Shown here in pieces: positions 1 through 9,100 of a stretch of DNA of 20,510 nucleotides. The stretch covers positions 1 to 20,510 of the forward strand of contig SSNU01000126.1 in the NCBI GenBank assembly GCA_012064415.1. Reading direction: 5' to 3'. Both the position numbers and the translations under genes were made by a program. Numbering within the stretch: the first letter of the stretch is position 1; every line of letters starts with the position of its first letter. Origin of the DNA: Gyrodactylus bullatarudis (Eukaryota; Platyhelminthes; Monogenea; Gyrodactylidea; Gyrodactylidae). The notes under the pieces are model-generated. The model was given only the letters and a program-made list of their open reading frames with translations. It made no database searches and was not told where the DNA came from.

Positions 1-662
1 CGCCATCATGCAGAAATATTTCAATGAGTTTCTCAGACACCTCAACAGAGCTTTTATTCTTGAGAGCTCTAAGTGTCACGAATTTGGTTAGGTGATCCTG
101 AACAACAAGTATGAATTTGAATTCCCCCATCAGGCTTGGACTGGAGATCAATTAAGTCCATCTGAGCTCTTTCATTGAATTGCTGCGTGATGATAGGATT
201 GGTGACCAGACCCTTCTTTTTGGTTGTCTTATTTTTTGCACAGTCTTCACAAAGATAAATACCGATTACTTCCTTGGATATGTTATAATATCTCTGAGAT
301 ATATTGGCCTTCATATTATTGAGACGACAATGTCCAAGACTCTTGTGTTTAGAATCAACTATATCAAAGATTTCATGATCCCTCACAAGGACAAGAAGGT
401 TTTCATCTGGTGATTCTCTCTTTTTAATAACGCGCTCTTCTCCATCAATTACTTGAAGATCGTACTTCTTTGCTATCTTATAGAGCTTCTTATCTTCTTT
501 CAATGGCTGTTTGGATGCCTTGACTTTATTGATTAGATTACAATACTCCATATCGTTGAGCCTTAAGGAATTTTGGCTTTTTTCTAGTCTGCGGAGGGCT
601 ATGTTAAACTGCTCGCGAATAGAAATAATGATAGAATGACTCCAACTAATGATAATGTCCAA
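1..662 (-). pseudogene. Transposon integrase fragment (zinc-binding H2C2 plus start of DDE core), frameshifted, cut by window edge
   Basis: The reading frame from 662 down to 69 encodes 197 residues that look like the integrase of a Ty3/gypsy- or Ginger-type element, the kind also found in KRBA2/SCAND3-like proteins. After a charged N-terminal part comes an HHCC zinc-binding pattern: His in KHKSLGH, then a C-x-x-C pair in CEDCAKN. Next is the start of the catalytic core, with QMDLIDLQS holding the likely first catalytic Asp. The frame then breaks at a G run (C run at 124-128 on the + strand). A second minus-strand frame continues to the window edge with VQDHLTKF, typical of this core. The remaining catalytic acidic residues lie outside the window. 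No LTR or terminal repeat is visible, so class I versus class II is open. I infer a dead copy, though a single-base sequencing error in the homopolymer is possible. Confidence 0.7.
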
Positions 663-760
663 ATTATAAAGTCACCCGTTTCTCATAGGCTGGACCTGGG
701 AAGAGGTTTGTCAACTTATGACCAATGGCATCTCAGAGATGCGTATGTATGAGCCATTTC

Positions 761-930
761 AGGTTTGATAACTTGAAACTATATCAAGTGTGAAGCCTGC
801 ACCTTTTTGACTTATTAAAAGGGTTTCTCAACTTCAAACCTGTTATTTACATGAGACAAATACGCTGTGGTCGAAAACTTGAAATTTAATCAAGCGTGAA
901 ACATGTAGCTTTTCTTAGTTGAATGCACTC
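761..930. repeat. Diverged direct repeat, spacing about 105 bp
   Basis: Two stretches, around 768-822 and 873-927, share the pattern aacttgaaa..t.atcaag.gtgaa followed by a pyrimidine-rich tail. They look like two decayed copies of one unit. The rest of 663-975 shows nothing I can recognise; it lies between the integrase fragment and the Penelope remnant, so it is probably transposon debris. Confidence 0.35.
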
Positions 931-1022
931 AGACCAATTTATATCTGCATGGGATTATTGAAAACTGCACCTTATTCAACGAAATAATGCTCGAGACTTG
1001 TAATTCAAAATTTTAAAAATTT

Positions 1023-1155
1023 TTTCAAGTGTACACATTGTACGTTTAGTCATTATGTTCAAAGTGTACACCATCAACCGTTCAATGTGTACACTGAGTT
1101 TCCACATTGACCAATTAGTTGTACAGTGTATACACTGTACGAGTTTCCACTTTGA
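1023..1155. repeat. Palindrome cluster with short direct repeat
   Basis: The palindrome GTGTACAC occurs three times (1029-1036, 1064-1071, 1087-1094). A perfect 20-bp palindrome built from the same letters occupies 1121-1140. A 15-bp segment, gagtttccacattga at 1096-1110, recurs with one change at 1141-1155. The cluster sits where recognisable reverse-transcriptase homology of the neighbouring Penelope fragment stops, so it may mark the element's broken end. Confidence 0.6.
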
Positions 1156-1159
1156 ACGT

Positions 1160-1945
1160 AACAACGACATATCCAAGATCGCCCGAATCGGAAAAACTTC
1201 AGGAATCACATTATCTATGATTTTATGTGTCTTTTGATGTAGATATAACCTTGACATCCTTGTGTGCTTCATCGCCATAGAATTTCTGGTTTTATCAGAA
1301 ATTATATTCTTATCAAATAATCCCTTACTTATCTTATACATGGATCGTTCCATGGACTCCATTTCTTTATAATATGATGTTCTATCTCTCCCAGTATTGA
1401 CAAATTTACTCTCATCCGAGAGAAAATCAAAACCTGCTTTATAATAGTCATCCTTATACATTATAACTATCCCCTTTCCTTTATCAGGTTTCGTAAGAAA
1501 AATTTTTTCATTAGATTTCAGTTCTTTTAATGCTACAAAATGCTTATCAGTATGTAAACTAGATCTTAGAGGTTTTCGATCAAAACTTCTATAAATAGTT
1601 TAAAATCAATTTTAAACTTCTCTGTATTAGAATTGTCTTTGCGATTCTTAGTTAGTCCTAGTTCATACATTAAACGTTCAAAAGCCGCTTTGTCTTCAAT
1701 TTCATTTTTCCGCTTCGGAATAAAAAAATTAGGACCGAGTGATAGAATTTCTTTCTGCTCCTTAGATAACTCAATATCTGTGAAGTTGAAGATTCCTTTT
1801 TCATGAAAACGAAGACTTTCTTTGAATAGTTCTTCGTACTTATGGTTTTTATAGATTCTCCTGATTCAACAAAGAATCGTAGCAAAGCATTATTAAAATC
1901 AGTATCAATCTCCATAAGTACCAATTTGTTAGCAATAAAATTCAA
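1160..1945 (-). pseudogene. Penelope-like element reverse transcriptase, N-terminal part, frameshifted
   Basis: Read on the minus strand, the segment contains LSLGPNFFIP, then TKPDKGKGIVIM followed by DDYYKA, and near the 3' end RLYLHQKTHK followed by FPIRAIL. These correspond in order to the N-terminal and early palm motifs of Penelope-like reverse transcriptases (usual forms: a glycine-rich FIP motif, KADKG, PRLYGLPKIHK, PLRPIVS). At least two frameshifts are needed, near 1850 and near 1592. The catalytic palm with the YADD-type motif and the C-terminal GIY-YIG domain are missing. Homology fades around 1180, and the open frame runs on to 976 through unrelated palindromic DNA. I infer a truncated dead copy. 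Other Penelope pieces lie at 3877-4150, 5175-5455, 6420-6560 and 20368-20510. Confidence 0.75.
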
Positions 1946-3164
1946 TAGAATAATTTGACCTCACCCCTGTAAGAAAGGAAATTTATTGAGTTACGAAAAT
2001 ATTTATAATTCATGAAGATAGCTTTTCACTGGTGCTAACTAAAAGTTCAGAATTAGCGTAATTATTTTGGTAAGCTTACATATGAAAAAAATAATTTTGG
2101 ACAAGAAGTCTGTCTGTAAGCTGAGATATTGGGCAAAAACAGAATTTTCGAAATTTTGCTATCCAATAATAATTTTTTCTTTGGCTATATTAAACAGTCT
2201 AGAAACGTTCAAAATTCCTACTTTCAAAGGGTATAAATTAATTTTTAAAAATACTAACTAATACTCTTTGCCATGAGAACCCTTTATCTCTTGACTGTTT
2301 ATAAAAAACATGTATCCCTTTTAGGTAAAATTGACGTCTTTATTCGAACAATAACTTTTAACAATAATTTGTTATAATTATAATCAATTCACTTATAAGT
2401 AGGTTGATGATACAATAAAGTATAAAACCGAGTGTCAGATTCATTTGGTAAACAAATATTACGATTATTTATTATCTAAAGTTATGATTCATAACTACCT
2501 CTTTACATACTTAGTTTGAAGTAGTTTTTCGAATCATTATTTTTGCAAAGATAAATTTCATTCATAATATACTGTAAAAACCTGTCATTTGTCCCATCAA
2601 GTATTAACTTTGAATTACAGTGGTAAGTATTTTTGTCTTTTCAGTATTATTGCGCCTTCGATTTGTACTTTTCAGTTTTAATCAAAGCTCTTCTCTACGA
2701 TTTTCCACCAGATATGAGACAAAACAAAATTTTGATGATTTGAGTCTAGTTTTTAAGAATATAAAATAAGACCTATTTTTGTGGTTAAATGCGATATAAC
2801 GCACATAATTTGATAAATCCACAGAGGATACTTATTCTCAAAATACAATAAACAGGTTAACTTGGCTTCTCAACTCAAATTGATCAGTGAGGTTGAGTCA
2901 ATAAACTTTGCGAATACACACAGGTCAGCGAGTCATTTTGAGCCTTTAATCGCTGTATACATCTCCGTACATGTATCCATATTGAACAAAGATGCTGGAG
3001 TGACAAAAAAAATTTTCTTGTCAACACATACCATCAATAAGAATAATAATAAATTTCTCTCTCAGATAACTTGTTGATTAGTCGATAATTTTGATTTGTT
3101 CATAAATTTCTTTCAAGTGTTCCAGAAATTATAAAAGAAATAAAAAGTTTTTTTTTCATTTCTA
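1946..3164. other. Gene-free stretch upstream of the transporter gene
   Basis: About 1.2 kb of AT-rich DNA. The longest open frames (2067-2261 and 2862-3077 on +) have no recognisable motif and look random. The 3' part presumably holds the promoter and 5' UTR of the transporter gene starting at 3165, but I see no convincing TATA box or initiator. No repeat or RNA gene was recognised. Confidence 0.5.
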
Positions 3165-6100
3165 ATGTTGATAAAAAAGATTTTGTTCCTTGTAAGCTTA
3201 TCATGGCGATGGGTCATTATTCTGGGAGTTCCCCTAGTCATGCTCTTTTCTATGATTGGCCGAGAATGGACTCAAGTATATAAATAAATCAAATAGTTTC
3301 TCATCCAAGCTGGCCAAAGGAGCATTTCTATTGATATTAATGTGTGTTTATTGGGTTACTGATTGTATCCCAATGTACATTACCTCATTTATACCTTTGA
3401 TACTGGCACCGGCTATGGGCATTTTGACAAGTACACAAATTTGCCAAGCATATCTTAGGGTGAGTTATTTTCCTAATAGAAGAACAATTAGGTTGGTAGA
3501 ATTTTTAAATTCAATTATTAAACAAATTTGGTATTTTTGAATCGAACATTCAATCGAAAATTAACCTTGAGTTCTAAGCATGTCAAATTAAAAAACTACA
3601 ATTCAATTCGGTTGAATTTTGTGGCGCTATAACTATTTGAAAAAGTAGAAAAAAGGATACATTAACAACGAATTTACATATCTCAAAGGTTCATCAGTAG
3701 TGTCTCTTTGATAATGATAAAAGTTAAAAGATGAATGAAAATAATAATTTACAAGTTATGAAAGAGTTGAAGAAAATTAAAATAAATGTAAGCTGAAAAA
3801 ACACCAAAACTCTCCAATAAATAGCAATAGTGGAGAGAAAAGTGAAAAAGCTTACATAGGCCAAGGTAGTTAGAGGTTATAGGAATAATTCTTCTGGTTT
3901 ATACAAATTTATGGAGAATTTCTCCTTCACCCAAACGTCTGTACTGTCATCACTCGGGTTTTTATATAAAATTGAAAAATTCGAAATTGAAGCCTCATTC
4001 TCAACCTTTCTAAGATGCCTAGTTATCGCTGTATCTTTCTTAAGGTGATCGTTCCCTCTAGTTGACAGCTTTCTGATTGTACGTCCTATATAAGAAGATC
4101 CGCAGTCACATTGAGATTTATGAATCAAGGAGAATTACACAACCAATCTTAAATATACAGAATTAACATGAAAAATTTAAAATAATAAAAACACTATAAG
4201 AAAATAAAATACTGTTCAAATGGTTTACATCAAAAGAAGATATAAAATTACATCTCATAAAAACCTTTCATTCTTTTCTAGACCCAAATGATATATGAAA
4301 TAATATTTCATTGAAATATGTAATTTTCACAAAGAATTTTGTCCATCATTTTCTCTAATGATTTTAAAAGAAGATATTACATGAGATGAGATAACAAAGC
4401 TTTTGTCAGTCAGTTAAATATAAAGTTACAATATTAAAGACAAAAGTTTAAGACATAAAAGTGCAAATGTATCACAATTACCATTAGATTTCAATTTATC
4501 TCGTTCAATTAAATTGAGTCTATAGATGAAACCCAAGTAATCAGAAAAATTGAGCTGTATTGGGTCAGGGACATGAATATTATGCTAACAGAGTTTGGCG
4601 TTTAGTGATTAAGCGTACTCATATTTACGTAAAAACTTTACGAGAGTAAATCGTAATTAAGCTTACTATCAGAAGTGAAGACTCTTACTATGGAATATAA
4701 ATTAACCCGTTCGTGAGTCTCACAGAGATATCTAGACTTGGATAAAATTACCAAGATTAGTAAAATTTGGTTTTCATCTACTGATTAGTACACGGGGAAA
4801 TTCAATAGAAAATCGACTTTCTTAGATTGGATCAAAAGAATCCTTATTTCATAAAATTCCCATTAGAATCTCATTTAGAATCGTTTTTATCAATTATAAG
4901 TTTTTTTCTCGATTCTTATCGTCTTGATAGAGTTAATTTAGAATTAATTTAGCTAATGAAGATTCACGTAATTATATATACGTGCGAAAATCCACTTAAA
5001 AATGTTTTGAAGTATTGAAATAATAAATTAAAAATATTAGAAGGAAAATAGTAAGAAGCAAGTTCCATAAAAAGAAGAGAATGTGAGCTGAAAAACACCC
5101 AAAAACTCAACATTAGCAGCAAAAATGAAGAGAAAAGGGTGAAAAAGCTCAGTTAGGCCAGGGTAGTATGAGAGAATATGTATGATTCTTTTGAACACAC
5201 AGATCTGGTTTAGTAATATTGATAAAGAATTTTTCTTTAATCCACAGATCAGTGCTACCTATCAAAATATTGAGAAATTAGAATTTTCAGCAGTATGCTT
5301 ATTGTCGGTTAAATGTTTATGAACAGAAGTATTCTTTGAAAGATGTTCCTTCGTTCTAGTCCTAAGTTTTCTAATTGTCCTTCCAAGATAAGTTCAACCA
5401 CAGTCACATTGAAAATTATTAATTTAGAGAGTATTTTCTTCTGGCTTGAGCAAATCCTTATGAATTAGACTAAATAATTATTTAGATTATAATCTTTGTG
5501 TTTTGAATACAATTTTTAATTATATATTGGAATAATGGTCATTTATAAGATTAGTTGATTTTCTTCGCACATCACTGCTAAAGCCATCTCACATTTGAAA
5601 TTTAGTTTCATAAAAACGGTTTTGATCTCCTCATTAATTGACATTAGGGTAGTATCATATCTTTAACGTTCAGGCAAAGAAATGAATTTATCAAAAAATT
5701 TTCCATGAAACTATTTTTCAATCTCTCTAATTCATTAGGAAGTTCGCTTACGATTCTTTTGATTCTCTTAGACTGATCCATAAGACTTATTTGTCATAAT
5801 ACAACATTCTTTAAAATAATAATTTTTATTTAGGACGTAATTATGTTATTCTTCGGTGCAATGATAGTTGCATTAGCTGTAGAAAGGACAAACCTTCACA
5901 AGAGATTATCCCTCATGATGGTCAGGTTTTTCGGAGTCGGTCAAAGATCGTGAGTGAAAATTAGGCTTATTTAATTAGACTACTATTCGGTTTCATGTTT
6001 CCAACATGGTTCCTATCAATGTGGATTATGAATTCAGCTACAACAGCTATGATGCTGACTATCGTCAACTCAATAATTGACAATCTGGAAAAAATCAAAC

Positions 6101-9100
6101 AGACAAGAATTCAAATGAGTATGTTGAAGACGTTTGGATTCTTATTTTTCTCGCTTTATAAAGCTAGTTGACATGAAGACGAGAATTTACTTTTTTTATA
6201 AAAAACTCAATATTTTGCTTCGGAAAGTCAGGAAAAAAATTATTTATCGAATTCCTTAATAAAATAAGCCAATAAGTTGGGTGAATTCTAAAAAATTCAA
6301 TCTGACCAAAATTAGGTCGTTTTTCGAATTTTGACTTCAAAATTTTTTATCGATTTCAAAGATTTGAAGCACTTAAATTCTGATATTCAAACCCAACATT
6401 CACATCACCCCTTCTTGAGAGGATCATTTAATCTGGTTGATAATTTACTTATGGTAAGTCTTAGATAAGAAGCTCCACAGTTACACTTGAATTTATAAAA
6501 TTACAAGAGTCTTTTCTCCTGACTTTAGTAAATCCATATGAATTAAACTGAATAATCTTTCAAATCTACAAATATTTCATAGATAAAATAATTCAAGTAA
6601 AATGATTCTGATAGGCTTCCTCGATCAGTTGGTTATTTTATGTTAATTTTTACAGTCTCTATTGCAAATAAAATTGGTCGAGAAATCGAGTGAGTATCAT
6701 CATCTTTTGTACTGCCTTGCTCTAAAATCTGCTTCATTTTGATTGAACATTTTGATCTAGTTTCACAAGTTGATTTTAATTTTTCAATAGTTTGTTAAAA
6801 TTTTAAATAGTTCTTAAAACGTCTTGTTCGTAATAACTTTATTCATTTTCTTTATCGGCTGTCGGTTAACACTTGGTAGAAGGTCCCGAGATTCTCAATG
6901 TTTGAATTTCCCTTTGAACCGAGATTGAGGTGATTGAAGTAGATTGATCATCAACAGGTTCTCTTATCTAGGCTATTTTTAATAGGCTGGTTGAGATGGA
7001 AATCCAGAAATATTGAATCAAGTTCAAGCCAAATATCTTTTTTTCAAAGGAAGTTTTCTAGTATCTAGATTAGACAGGAGATATGTGATCTAAGGATTGA
7101 ATTCATTATCGTGTAAGAGCCCAATTTCGATTTCTAGAAACGTAATTTTTACTTCTTGAAAATAAGTGAAATTTCAAAAATCCCTAGAAAATGTCATTCA
7201 TTTACTCTATATTCAAAAGGAGAGAAACAGTTGAGCCTTTATCATGAGAAAAATGGCTGAAATTAAATTCAGTAAATTTTCAACACAAAATCCTCGTTTC
7301 TATTGCTGCCAGTTCATAAATAGGCTTTGGATCATATGTTTTATACATCAGTCGAATTCTCCTGAAGAGCACATTCTGATTCTGACCCAGACAGGCTAGA
7401 AATCGAATATATGCAAATCTCTAATAATTAGTTGCAATTCATTCCAATCAGAGAACTGTCTTACGAGATATCTAATGGCAATAGGAGTTGAGAAAAATAA
7501 GTAATTAACGTTTTGTCTCGAGAATTGCTAGGATGTATTCTTTAGGATCTACTTGAGTAAACAATTATTTAAGAATTTCATTTTCATTTTAAATATCTTA
7601 AAAGATTGGATTTGGAGATATCTTTGAATAAAAGAAAATTTAGTTTGATCAAATTGTCGACGCCAGGCGTAGAGATTTTTCAAGATTTGAAATGATAATC
7701 TTTTGTAATTCCAGGATCAATTGTGAAAATAAGAACGAGGAAAATCTCAAAGAAGAGACTGAAGAAGAAATGATTGACGTAGATAGTTTTAGTAAGGCCC
7801 TCCTGCTTGGCATAGCCTATGCAGCGTCATGTGGAGGGATTACAACGTTGACAGGAACCTCCCCAAACTCTGTTCTCAAAGGGATTATAGTTGGGTAAGA
7901 ATTTCCTTAGTTTCTATTATCCCTTAATTAGATACTGCTAGGTGAAATCCATTTATATTTGTTGGAATTCAGTTCAAGCTAGTTTCGGAATTATTTTAGA
8001 ACTCACCTAACTTAAACTCTACAGGTGAATTTTCTCTACAAATTTTTATTAACTCTTAAGGTTACAGAGAATTTTTATCGATAGGAAAATTGTTTTGTTT
8101 CATGATGAAATCTGAAATCTTCAATAAATATTAGTAAAAGAAGATTTAACAAATGCCTTTTCCAAATATTTCGCCACAAAAAAACGAAAAAAACATTCCA
8201 AATTTTATCTGAGTTTATTGTAGAAAATTTAATCCTCTAACATTGTTAGTAAAGACAGTTTTTCGAATTATGTTTATTCATGGTAGATTTTCGCTAGTTT
8301 ATTTTAAAAATTCTCTATCCTGATTGGTTCATTCAGTGAATCTTTTTGCAACCAATAAGAAGCTAGATTTGTTCTTCGTTATCATCTGCATTAAAGTCTA
8401 CTTTAACTGACTTCATAGTAATTTTAACTTAAATATGCATTGAATTAAATCAAAATTTAACTATTGAGTTTCATAAATAACCCAGTGTAACTATAAGGGT
8501 TAAATTTTATTCTCTAGCCGTTTCGGTGAGATAGACTGTTTCACGTTCGGCTCATGGATGGGATATGCGTTTCCAATTTCATTGCTTCTCCTCTTATTCA
8601 CCTGGTTATGGCTGATGGTTCGATTCTTTGGCTTCAAGTTAGTCATAAAAGAACTTTTATTTTGTAAAATTCAAAAATATTTTCTCTTTAAAAGGAATAC
8701 ATTTAAAATTGATAGAAAGTCTTCAGAATTCTCAAAGTTTGCTGAAAAAAAACTCGACGAGGAATATAAAAAACTTGGAAGCATCAGGTGAGAAATATTT
8801 ATCTTTTCATATCAACACTATGGTCATCAAGTTCACTCATTCAATCTTGCTACAAATCAGATACGAAGAGGTGATGACATTGATTTTATTCTTACTCACT
8901 GCCCTTTTGTGGATAACGAGGAAGACATCGAGTTTTGGTTGGTCAAACTTATTCCCTGGGAAAATGTCAAACAACAAAGTTGTCGAGTGAGTGAAAAATA
9001 CTGAAACTGATGACACGAATTGCCGATTTCGATTGATTTAGATCTTATTAGAATTTGCTAATTCACATAAGAACAAAAATTCCCATTTCCATATAAATAA

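Larger units (their letters stand above)
3460..5833 (+). other. Intron 2 of the transporter gene, 2374 nt, with two Penelope fragments
   Basis: Donor gtgagt follows AGG 3457-3459 and the acceptor is tttag before GAC 5834 (phase 0 on both sides). It contains two antisense GIY-YIG fragments and their downstream hairpins, listed separately. The remaining parts (3460-3785, 4151-5082, 5456-5833) are AT-rich and show nothing else I can name. Confidence 0.8.

Noticed and set aside
180..413. Small + strand frame opposite the integrase
   Set aside because: It is antisense to the clearly homologous minus-strand integrase frame.
1055..1237. Small + strand frame over the palindrome cluster
   Set aside because: It is made of palindromic repeat DNA and the antisense of the Penelope fragment. 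There is no evidence of a gene.
2862..3077. Small + strand frame just upstream of the transporter
   Set aside because: It has no ATG start at its beginning, no recognisable motif, and a composition like the surrounding noncoding DNA. It is probably promoter or 5' UTR.
3786..5152. Hammerhead ribozyme in the Penelope hairpins
   Set aside because: Penelope elements can carry hammerheads, and CTGAAAA plus GAAAA bracket the inner stem. But the core needs CTGANGA and a third stem; the essential G is missing and only a two-way junction forms.
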